Of a stretch of 64,000 nucleotides of DNA, positions 47,935-60,589 are shown piece after piece (positions within the stretch are counted from its first letter, which is position 1; the number at the start of each line of letters is the position of its first letter). Made by a program: the position numbers and the translations under genes. The notes under the pieces were generated by a model, which ran no database searches, had not been told where the DNA came from, and saw only the letters and a program-made list of their open reading frames with translations. Origin of the DNA: Nymphaea colorata. Lineage: Eukaryota; Streptophyta; Magnoliopsida; Nymphaeales; Nymphaeaceae. The stretch lies in the NCBI RefSeq assembly GCF_008831285.2, contig NC_045149.1, positions 14,038,629 through 14,102,628 on the forward strand, in the 5' to 3' direction.

Positions 47935-48905
47935 GATGCATAGTGAAGCTTAAGTTTCATGGCAAAAATAATCTAACACATTATATCAACAAAAATCATG
48001 TCAGAAATTAAAAACAAGAGCAAAAAACCATTTTTTTTCTGGCGCCAAAATCAGACATGAAGGATGGCACTGTTTTGCTATTTGTGAGAAAGTTTAATTA
48101 GTTGTTATCAACAATTATTTATAAAAGTTTGTAAAATATTTAATTCCTTATAAGTACTGCGGATGAAAAAAAAACATTACTTTGGTTTATTTAAACAACA
48201 ACCGCTTTGGTCAAATGGTTATAAGTTCAATAAATTCACTAAACTCTATGATTTTTATCCAACATTTATTAACTTACACTATTTCATTCAACATACAACA
48301 TTCAATAAATTAACACTTATTGCTTTTATCTAATTCTACCATGCGGCTGAGAAAAGAATTAAACAAAACAATGTGAAATAGAAAAATGAAAAAAAAATAC
48401 AAGCATTAATTACAAAACAGAGGTAGAGGGAGAGATAGACATGAGCGAGAGGCAGGCACTCGAGGTGCACATTTCGTGCGTTGAGTTGTGTGCTTCAAAT
48501 AACAGTGGTGGTTACGTTATGGGTTCAGGTAATATAGCGGTGGTAAATCGCTGTTATAGGTTTATAGCGGTGAAATTTCTACTAGTGCAAGAGAACACCG
48601 GTATAAATACCTTAGCAGCGAGACATTTCACCGGTATAAGTATATACGGCCGTGAACTACCTCATCATTAGAAATCTATACCAGTTGTAATCGTCACCGG
48701 TATTGGACTGTCCCAGTTGCGTTCATCACCTGTATAGGTTATTATGATTAAAGAATAGCACAAACATAATTTGTACCCCTCAAGAAACATTTATAGGCTC
48801 TAGTAAATATTTCCATGCCTTTCAACCAAAAATATGTCTTAGGCAATGTGTTCCTTCTGCATCCACGTGCTAAGGGTGAACAAAACTCAGCCAGTGATGC
48901 AATGG
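47935..48905. repeat. Dispersed repeat, partial copy C
   Basis: The text from the GATGCATA word onward parallels 60590-61330: TTTAGTTGTTA.CAACAATT, then AATATTTAAT..CTT..AAGTA and GCGGATGAAAAAAAA. It then carries the CACCGGTATA/TATAGCGGTG words also seen in copies A and B, and ends where copies A and B continue with CAATCAATCAAAGATATGTC (here CAACCAAAAATATGTC). Similarity is lower than between A and B. Confidence 0.6.
48500..48760. mobile_element. CACTA-like terminus and subterminal repeats
   Basis: At 48579-48590 the minus strand reads CACTAGTAGAAA, the form of a CACTA (En/Spm) terminal inverted repeat, followed on that strand by TTTCACCGCTATAAACC. On both sides short words CACCGGTATA and TATAGCGGTG recur in both orientations, like CACTA subterminal repeats. 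No opposite terminus with a 3-bp duplication was located, and the same words on both sides of the terminus make the border uncertain. Confidence 0.35.
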
Positions 48906-51209
48906 TCAGCTGTTGACAGGTCACAGTACCATGCTAATTAGAGATGATGGTGGTGAGGGCTGTCTATTTTCTGTGGAAAGGTTGCAAGAGTTGAAGGTAT
49001 GTAGAGAAGTTGCTCGAAAGAATCAGAGTCTGAAGTCAATTTGGTTCACTCAACAAGAGATTTTCTTGTATATATACAATGACGGCAGGAAGGTATTCAT
49101 ACTCCACCTTGTATACTGCATCATTCGTTATGTATAAAGAATCTCACCTTATAAAAGAACCTCTGGAGGACGATCTGAAAAGTTTTTGAATATCAATTTA
49201 TTTTTAGTAATGTTTCTCGTAACAAAAGGCTTAGATGCCTAAGATTGTCTTGTACATAGTTCTAGTTATTGTACTGCAAACACATTCATGACTTAGTGTA
49301 CGGAATAACACTTGAGCATATTTAGGAAGAGGTTGCCAACAAACAAATGATTAGTGGTCCAACCTAAGAGTTGGGTTTTCTTTCTACTCTATGTTTTTTC
49401 TTTTGACATCCATGTCATTGAATACAACAATGTTATTTCAATTCAAAACCAAGCTGATACCATTAGTAGTATGATGCTGTAATAAATGACAGTTTGTCAT
49501 TGAGAAGAACCCGAGATGGTACATCAGTATAAGATGAGATTATTTTGTAACGAACGAACAATGCAGTATATGGGGTGGAGATTGAATACCTTCCTACCGT
49601 CATTGAATCGAACTCATCAATCCATGCACTACTTTACACACACAAACACACACACATACATATGTCGCTAGACAAATTAGACCGGACAAATAATTAATGA
49701 GACCGATTAGGTTTGATGCATTTTTCTTCTGAAAATTTACGAGTAACCATTTACATTTATACAGTTACCTACAGGTACATGCCCCACTGTTTTTAAATAT
49801 GAAAAAAGACCATATTACCCAATAAAAAGAAAATACCTGAATAGAAAGTTTTTTATGGGCCACATCTTTTTGACAGTTTCTTCTATATTTTTGTCTATTT
49901 TATAAGTATCAATATTAATAAAAAAAAGGCCCAGGGAGAGTGTGTACAAAATGTGATTTTTTTCCTTTTTTTCATACAAATTGCTCAAGATTTTAACATT
50001 TTTCTTCAATTAATGAAGCAGGTGTTTGTCAATCATTTTATTACGTCAAACAACTTTTCAATCTTTTTAACACCCTTCGTCGTACAAAGAAATTCATCTA
50101 TTTGAAAAACATTACTGTATTTGGATTTTCTGATTGCTGAAAATCTTTGTCGATCGATAATGTGAATGATGATTATATATGTGGTATATTTCAAATAAAC
50201 TGAGATAGGAATTGGAGAGATTTATTTTTCTTTGATGCTCTTTAGTAGCAGGGCCTGACTCACCCTCCTCTAAAAGGTGATTCATTCAGAGCAACATGAG
50301 GGTCCAACCACATTGCATTGCCAGGATGAACTGAGAGTGAATTTTTTTAAGGTCATCAGTCTTGAAGTTCCTCAGTAGAGATAGGATAAAAAAAATTCGG
50401 TCTTCCATAACCTTTCATTAGTACTAGGTACTTCTGAAACTCAGTTCCTTAATTGTGGGAGGGGCACTTTAAAAGGATGTCATATTTTCTATAACGAGTA
50501 AATGTTTCCCTATAAACAAGGCTTATTTCATTGAAAATTTGTAATTTGTAAAGGAACAGTTTCATAGTTGAATATTTTTATATTAACTTGGAGAAGTAGC
50601 CTTAAATGACATTATATTTTCCAGTCTTCATTAAAATTGTGAAACAGACAGTTCTAAAGAAACTTCTTCAGTATTTCCTATGGACTTCTTGCTTCCACTT
50701 GCATGTGCACTGCACCTTATGTTTGCCTGTGTGACTGGTTGAGTTTCAGTTTGGGACTGCATTCTAGGATCAAGAGGTTGGAAAGGCTGAGCTGGTGGAA
50801 ACATTCAGTTTTTACCTGCTAGTTAGCAGCTTTTCATTTCACATCCTTTATTTTTTATATTTTCTTCCACAAGATATTTCCTTTCTGATCTTTGTGCTGA
50901 TAATAGTGTCGGCCCAAGAGTAGGATGGGCCTTCTGGTCACTTGCTGAAATTGAGTCATTAGAAAACAAGTCCTGAAAATTTCTGGGTTATTCAATTGCT
51001 TTGAATTGCTTGAGAACAGTACTTGCCATGAATTTAAAAAAGAAACAGTCTCAAATAATGTCATCTACCAACAAATTGGATTTTGAACTGGATTTTGGCC
51101 ATCTCAATAATGTCCAAAACATGTACATCTATATGTGATTAAGGTACATTGTTTGTTAGAGGTAACTTTAGACTGTTTGTGGCTGCAGATGTCCTTATGA
51201 GTATAAGCA
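48906..51209. other. No gene recognised
   Basis: The plus-strand frame 48913-49137 (74 codons) has no motif. The remainder is AT-rich and non-coding as far as I can see. Confidence 0.45.
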
Positions 51210-51344
51210 ACATGGTAAATTTGACATGGTTAATTGACATACAACTTGTTAATCTTACCATGTTTGAGAAAAAAGTAAATAAAACAAAACATAGCTAACA
51301 TGAAATATGAAATAGAAAGGTGCAATGTCAATCACAAAACGAGA

Positions 51345-51665
51345 GGACACTTGAGCAATAAGAGGCAGCTGAAGTGGGCAGTTGCGTGCTTGCTTCAAAA
51401 AATAGTGGCAATATGTGCTTCTTTCTTTGGTACTGGTTATGACACGATTTGCCGGTGGTAAAAACAACCATTAAAGTTTAATAGCGGTGCAAGACATAAT
51501 GGGAGATGGGGGACACTGAGCATAAGAGCAGCTGAAGCGGCGTTGCGTGCTGCTTCAGTAATAGTGTAATATGTCTTCTTTTTGTACTGGTTATGACATG
51601 ATTTACCGTGGTAAAAACCGTTGAAGTTTTATAGGTGAAGACATATATGGTGTTAACATTTAACA
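51345..51665. repeat. Local duplication of about 160 bp inside copy A
   Basis: The segment beginning GGACACTTGAGCAATAAGAG is followed by a second version beginning GGACACTGAGCATAAGAGCA. The second version lacks many single bases spread along its length (for example GCTTGCTTC to GCTGCTTC, CGGTGGTAAAAACAACC to CGTGGTAAAAACC). Copies B and C have only one version. Confidence 0.8.
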
Positions 51666-53597
51666 ATCACCAGTATACATAGATTTAACGGCGACAAAAA
51701 TCCACCGTAGGGCATATACACCAGCCACGAAATCACCTATGGATAAATATCCACACCTTTCTCCTATCAAGTTCTAGTTCCAATCAATCAAAGATATGTC
51801 TCCGGGATCTATTCCTTACAAGTCAATGCACTAAGGGGAAAGAAAATGCAGCCACATGTTGAAAGACATCGTTGGAAAGATGAAATCAGCCCTGAAAAAT
51901 AAAGTATTCTGTTGCTTTCACCATTACAATTTCCCTCCATCAGAAGGTGTATCTATACATCAATAAATCATGGCGATTGCCAACCAAAAAAAGAAGCCAA
52001 TTTCACCTTCATGATGTTCCCAGCTTTCATACAATGAAGAACAAAATGATATTCTTCCTTTGGTGCTTTTAATATCTGCCTTCGGATTAGTTTTACATGT
52101 TGGCTAATTCTTTGGCTTATTTTTACAGGTTGACTAATTCTTTTGTTTTGTTTCTATCCAATATCAGACTTAAAATTAATTTAGTTAACAAAGGAAAACC
52201 ATCCTCAGTTTTTGTGTTTGCAGTTTTCAACGAACAAGGAATGATCCTTTTGGTTCTATATTCTAGTTCCTTAATTTTTATGTGCGAGATTTTTCCACAA
52301 AAAACTTTGCCTTAGAGGCAAAATTCCATAATCAATCCTGCATGTTGCCACATCAAAAACCCCGAGATACTTTTTTACATATATATCTCACTTTCAGTCA
52401 TTGACACTTTTGAAACTGTACTCTTCAACTTGGTTCACTTAATAGCTCCTGTTGGTTGTAAGATCCAGAATACCTTTTACATATATATACCTATTAGTGA
52501 GTTACATCTTTCTACTTAAACTCATCCCCACAATCTTCATCTATAAAATTTTGGAGTTTGTACGGAAGCCATTAATTAGCAATTTTTCCTTTTTAGTTTT
52601 ATTTTCTTGATAATATTTTCAATTTGAAGGGATAATTTCATCATTTGGGTGACTAATATTTTTTAGTGCTTTGGCCTTCTTTCAGGTGGTGGGTAAAATC
52701 CAGCTCACCTGAAGGGATAATTTCATCATTTGGGTGATTACTTCAATACTTTTGACGAGATCAAGTGTTTGTTTGAAAAACCGAAGGAAAAGTTGGGTGG
52801 ACATTTGGTGTTTCACAAAAGGAGTTATCTCTTATTTTTCTCATTTAATTTGTGGAGCAATGTCTCTTAACATTGAAAGCATTGTTGGTTTGGATTTTGG
52901 AGTTAAATACATTGACGTCGCACGTAGTGATTGGGAAAACATATATACGTTACTTTTTTACAGTTCAATTAAAAAAAACTATGTGTTAAACTGTTTTTAA
53001 ATCCAATGTATGGGGACTTTCTGTAGTGAGATAGATCTTCATGATTGATGTATACACATGCAGCTACATTCCATAATGCAATTGTTACGTTAGAAGGAAT
53101 TTTATCATGAAGGAGCACGATTTGTAATGCAGAGACAACTGCATGTATAAGAGATTCTGAACATCGTCTTTACTTTACTCTGCGCAACTAAAATCTTTCC
53201 TGGTTGGGTCCTCAAATTATTTTTTTACAAAGTGCAAGTCAACCAGACCCCTACTGAAACCCAAAAGGTTGTAGGATAATAATTGAAAAAATAAAAGGGT
53301 CTTCACTGGAATTGTGTACAAAACAATGGGTCAACATCAAATTTCCCAAGACAAGTATAAGTGGCTTTTTGTCGATTTCCTTCTCCCATTTTATCTCTCC
53401 TCACTCTCTTGAATCTTGTTCGTTGCCTTCTATTTGTAAGGAATTTATGTTGAGCAACAAAAAGTCCCTAGCCATCTATGGCGATCGGTGAGCACACCGG
53501 AGCTTGAGCAGCGGCAGTAAAAACACAACAAGTATTATTTTTTCTTTCTCTCACCCCCTTAAGTTTCTTCTACATTTCTTTCGCTGAGGGTGTTCTG

Positions 53598-53857
53598 CTA
53601 TGTCACCGGTGCATGGGGTACGGTGCGGGTGCCGGTGCGATACATCTCAAAAAATTGCAGTGTGGCGGTGCAGCATGGGTATTTATTATTATTATTAATT
53701 TATTATTATTAATTTATTATTATAATATATTAATAATATCGAATTTGATAAAAAACATGAAAAAAATTGAAATCAATAAGGTGCGGGTTGGGTGCGAATT
53801 TGGGTCACAGACGCGACGCGGGTGCATCACCAGGGTTGCCGCACCCGGGTGACATAG
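53598..53857. mobile_element. hAT-like non-autonomous element, 260 bp, inserted in copy A
   Basis: Ends CTATGTCACCGGTGC and (reverse complement) CTATGTCACCCGGGTGC form the terminal inverted repeats. Flanks GTGTTCTG (53590-53597) and GTGATCTA (53858-53865) are a worn 8-bp target duplication. Copy B at 63010 has the uninterrupted site GTGTCTTAAGGCGAAAT. Subterminal GTGCGGGTG words and an ATTATTATT core match the element at 20974-21337, so they are one family. Confidence 0.8.
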
Positions 53858-54185
53858 GTGATCTATGGCGAAATCGGGCCTCTCATTTTTTATTATTTTT
53901 TTTATCTATTTTCTCCTTTCTCGTTTTTTTACTGACGTGGAATATGCCCAAATCTTTTTTTTTCTTTGGTTGCTCATGTTGCACACTGCAGGGGCTCATT
54001 ATCAACTGACCCCACCTGATGACAAAGAATAGCAGATTTGGCCGAAGAAGAGATTCAGTTTTATGGGGTTCCTTGGTGAAATAGAGTCTAGCAGGGGGTA
54101 GTAACTGTGAATCTTTTTTTATTGATTTGTGCCATTTTTCTTTTCTGTTGTTCAGGAGCAAGCAAGAAGGCTCTCTGTAGTTGGT

Positions 54186-56690
54186 GTGCATGCAACATTA
54201 CAAGTAGGCAATAAGCACTCAGAAAAATTAAATGCAACAATGACACTATATGAACTGGTTTTACGATAAAAAGACATTTACAAAGAGGTCATAAATAGTA
54301 AAACAAACCAGATTGCAATAAAGCAACTGTAGGATTCATTTTATTATTCATTCAAATAAAATCGTGTCTACAAAAAGAGTTTCTATCGACAAATTTACGT
54401 GTTAAATGGAGAGGGGGGCATGAGTATGTTAACCATCATCCATATTAAGATACTATGCATAACGTCACATATGTATATTTCATGATGGTGACAACATATT
54501 ATTGCATTTCAGAACCCAGTTTTGATAGACTATCTAAATAAGAAATAGTGTCTCAACTGCAGGCATGTACAAATACAATTCATGCTAGCACACTGTCACT
54601 ACAATATTTTTGTTTATGCCCTACGACCAATACTTTAGGATGAGAACCGTAGCGAATAACATCTACATTTGGTCAGGACAATGAATGAGTTTTCCCACCC
54701 AAGCCATTTGCATATTTTGTGTGAACCACAATTGCGCGATAACCTTTTCCACCTTTTTTCTCTCACTTTCTTTTCTCCCCTCAAACCCACCAGTTAAGTT
54801 GCAGAAGTGTAATGTAAATCTAGGATTTCCCCATTCTTTCAAACGACAAAAGATTGAATGTGTGACAAAACAGAGAGGTCAGAATGATTGCGTTTTGCTC
54901 CTCTTCGTCCCGCTGTGGCGTCTTTCTTTTTACTAGCGCCTTCTAGTACTCCAGAAAGGTTAGTTGGATATGCAGTTGCAAAGTTCCTGTTTTCTATAAC
55001 CACATCAATTGGAGGCTTCAGATTCTTGTTTGGACATAATATCTTAAAAAGTCAGATTATGTCGTTGGATTTCTCTCGTGCTACCCTCGTGTGTGTTGAT
55101 TTCTCTTCCATATCAACTTCCTTCTTGCCTTTTAGGGTCTTAGACCAAATCGTCTCTAACGCATCGCCTCTCTCTGTGCCTCTATATTATCTCTCTCTTT
55201 CTCTCCCACCCGATCCATCATGGTTTCCACCGGTGAGTACTCACTACAACAAATGTTGGAAACTGGAATTAGGATCGAGCCATTAGGATCGGTTTGTAGA
55301 TCCTTTCCTAAATCTCAACATAAAAAAGACGTGTTACTTGTGACAATAAAGCCAATCCCTCACCCCCTTTCTGGTGAAAAACCACCTTCCACTCATCCCT
55401 GTGGCCCTTGCCATTGCTGCATGCACTGATGTCGAGCATCTATCACAATCGACCGATTGTCGCTGACAGAAGAGGTGAAGAAGAAGAAAGGTTCCTCAAC
55501 TCTGTCATTGCTTCCCAAATTTTTCCGTTTCATCAAAAATCCATGATTCACCTGCTTTGTTGCTCATTTTCTGGCATTTCTCCTTGCTCAGTTTGCTGGT
55601 TGCGCACCTCGCCATCGTCATGTTGTTGTTCATCTCCTCTGCTTGCAGCAATCGCCAAATTGCTGGTTTGCTCGGATCGAATAGGAGTTTGGTTTTCGAA
55701 TATTTGTCGAAAATAAGAGAAAATATATGGTTAATAAAAATTTCAAGAAATATTAAAAATTAATTAGAATCTGGCCAGGCTCACTCTTAAATTGGCCATG
55801 AAATGTAATCTGCTTGCAGTCGGCTCAATTGGATGAGCGCGAGAATTAGGGGATGCACAGGTGACCAACTCTTGGTAGAAGGCAATGGAAGAGCTTGAGA
55901 AATCTGGCCGCATATTAAGGGGGATATGGGCTTTTTCTTTGAAATTTTTGTTTAAGGTGGCCGCATGTTAGTTGTTTTCTTTTGTGGATTAATGTCTTTG
56001 TTTCACTTTGACCCTCACATTTTGCACAACATATTCATTAGCTCCAGCATTAATTCTGTGGATTAATGTCTGGATTTCTCATGTTTTGTTGATTTGCTTG
56101 ATTGTCACATGTGACAGAAGGAACGTAGGGTTTCCTTCATCTTTTCAGTTGTTTCAATTGTGGTTTTTTTTTTGTTTGATTTTTTGTTGCCTCTGTTGAC
56201 AATGCAGAATCTCATGTTTGGATGATGTGACTAATGTGGTTTGGTTCCTTCTCTTTTTGTTTTGTCAGGCTTGGGTTGAAGATACAGGAGTTAGGAAGAT
56301 GAGGTATTCTGGTTCTTCACTTCTTTGTCTTCTTTTGATTGTTTAGGATTTGGTTGATCTAGTTTCCATGGGCACGGGCATATCAGCTCTTTTATCTTCC
56401 CCATTTTTATAAGACTTTTGGGAAGCAATTGTAAATATGGTATAGAGATGGTTGGATTCATTTGACATGCAATTTCCATATCTTGCAATAAATTTGTTTG
56501 TACAAATGTGAAGCTTCCGCCCGCTCCCTCCCTCCTCTCTCTCCTTTTGTTTGTTCTTTTTCTACCAAACAATGCCAACCAGAATTACCTAACGCCTTTT
56601 TATCATCAAAATCAGACAGGCCAAATTTTGTGGGCTCATTTAGGCGAACCAGAGCCACTCAACCCTGGTCCGTACTCCAGCCATCACCAC
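54186..56690. other. No gene identified
   Basis: Several overlapping open frames (54685-55716 plus strand, 56291-56786 both strands) lie in a pyrimidine-rich context but show no recognisable motif. One plus-strand frame from 56508 (GTG start) opens with a signal-peptide-like run (SLLSLLLFVLFL), which could be chance in CT-rich sequence. Confidence 0.35.
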
Positions 56691-56697
56691 CAAACTG

Positions 56698-58063
56698 GCC
56701 ACAGCCACAGGTGCCGAATGGTTACACTCGATTGTGGTGTTGGCCAAGGCTTAACCGTTCCATACAATTCACTCAGGCTACAGTGATTGGTTATCCAACA
56801 CCCTGCCCTCTCTTTTATTCATGCTCTTTCCCCACCAATAGAAAAGAATGCGAGGAGAGGATATACTTACTATGAGCTTTTACTCTTTTTAGTTATTCTG
56901 TAGCTTCTACATCCCCACTTCTATTAATGAGAATATTCTTTGCTGTCCAGGCATCTCTTCTACATTTCTATTTTCGAATTTCCCCTCCCTTGAAGACTGA
57001 GATTAATTTAGGCTGTGCCCATAATTTGGCCATAGCCTTTCATATTTCTATTTTCCTTTTAACGAGTTCAGAAGAATTCTAATATGAGTTAAAGATTAAA
57101 CTTGGCTTGAATACTTAAGATACAGTAAAAATTAAACTTCGCTCTGTGCTCTCATTCAAACACAGAACACTATACTTGCACTTTCAGTGGGACCTGAGTT
57201 ATGCCAAACTGAAAATCTTGAATTTGTTTTTAAGGATTAATGCACTTGAAGACAATACATCAGTCTTTATTGATTATAATTTTTTATTATATTTTTTGCA
57301 CATAGGCCCTCATTTGATTAAGGTTACTTCAATCTTTAGGTGTGATTGCGATACTACACACACATGTTTGCTCCAGTCATTACCAGGAACATGTCCACAG
57401 CCACAGGTGCTGAATGGCTACACTCAATTCGGGTGTTGGCCAAGGCTTAACCGTTCCATACAATTCACTCAGGCTACAGTGATTGGTTATCCAACACCCC
57501 ATCCTCTTTTTTTTCATGCTCTTTGCCCACCAATAGAATGGAATCTGAGGAGACGATAGACTGATTATGAAGCTTTTACTCTTTTTAGTTATTATGTAGC
57601 TTCTATATCCCCACTTCTATTAATGAGAATATTCTTTGCTGTCCATGCATCTGTTCTACATTTCTATTTTCAAATTTTCCCTTCCCTGAAGACCAAGATC
57701 AATTTAGGCTGTGCCCAGAATTTGGCCATAGTCTTTCATATTTATATTTTCATTTTAACGAGTTCAGAAGAATTCTAATCTAAGTTAAAGATTAAACTTG
57801 AATCCTTAATTTATGGCAAAAATTAAACTCCATTTCTCGCTCTCATTCAAACACAAAACACTATATTTTGCACTTTCAGTGGGACTTGAGTCATGTCAAA
57901 CTGAAAATCTTAAATTTCTTTTTAAGGATTAATGCACTTGAAGAGAAGTATGTTAGTCTTTATTGGAATATTATTTTTAGCACGTAGGCCCTGATTTGAT
58001 TAAGGTTACTACAATCTTCAGGTGTGATTGAGATACTACACACACATGTTTGCTCCTGCATGA
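56698..58063. repeat. Tandem duplication, 696-bp period, two units
   Basis: Unit 1 (about 56698-57393) and unit 2 (57394-58063) share the order CCACAGCCACAGGTGC, GGCCAAGGCTTAACCGTTCC, TACAGTGATTGGTTATCCAA, TCTATTAATGAGAATATTCT, AACGAGTTCAGAAGAATTCT and ACTACACACACATGTTTGCT. The offset measured at GGTGC is 696 bp. Differences are mostly substitutions and small deletions. Open frames in both units share the peptide NGYT..., WPRLNRSIQFTQATVIGYPT, but no family was recognised. Confidence 0.9.
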
Positions 58064-58571
58064 TAGGATTGACTTGCCAAAATCTCTTCGAAGCTACATA
58101 TAGTCAAGTGGTCATGCATGATATGTTGATTCTCTGTATGTCCTCGTGCTTGAAAGGTTTCAATAATTTCTTTCTACGTTTCCTGTTATTTTAGCAAATA
58201 GGGATGGGTAAAGTAGCCAACTCTTTGGCTTATACTGCTTGCTAAAGCATAAGCCTTCTGCTTGTTCCCTGTAGCATGAGAGGGGGCTTTGGACCTAAAG
58301 GAATCTGACTTTTGTGTTCTGGGATGCAATATAGGGTATGCATATAAGTTTATTAAGACTTTAGTTCTAAGTCTTCTGACTATCTTGCTCAAAGTGACCA
58401 TGAGGGTATTTATTTTGGTGTTACCCCTGGCATAATTGTTCTAGAATAAGAACTGTTGCCATAATTGCATCTGGTTCCTACCATGTGCAGCATAACAGAA
58501 ACATCTTGTTCGAATGTTCTTGCACCAGGTGCATCTGTTCCTCTTGGAACAGATGCTTGGTTGTCAATAAT

Positions 58572-58646
<75 letters not shown>

Positions 58647-60589
58647 TGCATGGGTATGTGTATATATAACTTCTTTATGTTGTATTCATTTAGCAGAATT
58701 GAACATATGGTAATTAATAAAAATAAAAAGCACATTTCCAGTTAATAATTTGTTGTTAATATTACTGATCCTTTAGTAAAATTTGCGTATGTTTTCTTCC
58801 ATAAAGTACTTGCAGATCAACAGCAATCTTTATGTTGATGAACCTAAGGGAATAAAATTATAAAATATATACAGATATAAGTATGTATCTATGTATACAC
58901 ACACACAAAACACACAAATATGTTTATGTAGCACCCATCTCTTATTGAGTGTCTATTTGCTAGGTTGAAGAGCAACAAGGGATTTTCCATCTCCATCTAT
59001 ATTTTGCAATCTATCTATTTCTCAATGTTGTCTAAAGTATCTATTTTTGCGGACTTGTATGTGAGCTTATGAATCTCTAACAATATGAAGTAACAGCAAT
59101 CTTGGTCACTGTAATGACCAGCTCTTTGTTTTGAACCTCATGGTTTGGATCTTTTGACTTCAAATGATGACAAGCTGCTAATTGATCTAACAACATCAGA
59201 TCCGCAGCTTCAATGTGTAGTTTCTGATGAGGTTTATTTCTCCTTTCAGTTTCATTGTAGTACCCATGAGTAGTTTTATTGCTTTTCAATATTATTCTTG
59301 GATTTATACTTCATGTTTCTAGTCTACTCAAAAAGTATATCACATGACAGCGTGGACATTATGTTCATACATTAAGCTTATTATCTCTTCTTTTGGAGAG
59401 AAAATGTTATTTTCGTTTAGACAACCTTGTCTTCACTTCTTACATTAGTTGCTTGACTAGATTGGAATTGTTATACTCATTTAGCTCAGTATGAATCCCT
59501 AAAACCTATGCATGGCCAAGCTCAGCCAAAAAATCATGGACACATAGAAACACATGTATAGAACATTAACTCAATATTGTAAAGCTAGTATGTTACTTCA
59601 ACATGGATTTTTAGGATAGGATAAATCTTAAACTTACTCTTGCTATAATTCAGTGTTTCAGGTTGATTAAGGACCATTGGTTGTTGGTTTTGGCATGGTA
59701 TTTTTTGTTTCAACCTTCCTTGATAATATGCCATAAACCATGGAAATTGTATATGGACTTAAAGAAAAGGAAATCCCTCCTTGACTATGCTTTTTATTCT
59801 CATGCTAATGTATTTCAAAAAGGACAGAGGGAATCTATTTTAATAGCAGTGTGACTTTAACTTGTACATATAAGAAACTTTGCTATGAAAATCTCTATAA
59901 GATCCATAATGTCGGTAGATACATGTTCCTCTTTTTTTTTGGTTCTTTCAGTAGTCTTTTAATATATTCGAACAATTTATAATAGTTAAGAGAACTGTCA
60001 AACATGTTGTAGTTGTGGTAACTCTTTAAAATACCTTTTTTTTGTCTTCATGTGACTATTGACAATTTTATTGATGTCCATGGAGGGAATCTAAAATACA
60101 TGAAGGGAGCCTATCTCTACAACAAAATCAGCATTTATTGATATTGATGATTTTAACAAACTACTGAACCAGTTACAACTTGGAGGTATTTGTATCAGTT
60201 TTTTAAATGTCTAATTGTCAATTGTTGTTTCATGTTCTCTATGAGCAAGGTGTTCTTTGTCATAGTCATAAATTAGGTGCCATTTTTTTGTTGCAGCTCT
60301 AGTTAGATATGTTGCTTTTTAAGATGTAGGAGGCAATGGGGCTTATTAGAGTGTATTTGAAGCCCCACGGCAAAGGCCTAATTACATCAAGTCTTTTATT
60401 CTCTACTCGAGTTAAATGTCCTATGTTATTTTAGTATTGATTGGTTGCTTGCATTTGAGTTATCGTCATAGACTTAGTATTATTACCGTGCACTTTTTGT
60501 GCATGTCAAATGTTAAAGGGTTGCCCAATTTCATTTCTGTGAAGTGAGAACTAGCAAAGCAACAAGTTGTGATGCATAAGTTTTAGTAT
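58064..60589. other. No gene recognised
   Basis: T-rich, intron-like plus strand. The minus-strand frame 59077-59289 (70 codons, HIEAADLMLLDQLAACHHLK) has protein-like composition but no known motif. Confidence 0.4.
58576..58646. repeat. (TA)n(GA)n compound microsatellite
   Basis: About 28 TA units with one CA interruption run into GAGAGA. The two open frames crossing it encode only Ile/Tyr repeats. Confidence 0.9.

Larger units (their letters stand above)
51210..54185. repeat. Dispersed repeat, copy A (about 3 kb)
   Basis: Long stretches match 60885-63335 in the same order and orientation: GTTCCAATCAATCAAAGATA (51776), ATCAATAAATCATGGC (51959), TTTTGACGAGATCAAGTGTT (52749), ATTGATGTATACACATGCAG (53044), CTATGGCGAT (53477) and AACTGACCCCACCTGATGAC (54003). 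Copy A is longer because of a hAT-like insertion (53598-53857), a 165-bp local duplication (51345-51665) and an 85-bp duplication (direct repeats at 52626 and 52711). The family is not identified. The last part is exon-like in copy B. Confidence 0.9.

Noticed and set aside
55460-55485. miR156-like string (GACAGAAGAGGTGAAG)
   Set aside because: Mismatches to the known miRNA and no visible complementary arm for a hairpin.
56508-56786. Signal-peptide-like secreted protein frame
   Set aside because: It starts at GTG, the hydrophobic run lies in CT-rich sequence, the opposite strand is also open, and the rest has no motif.
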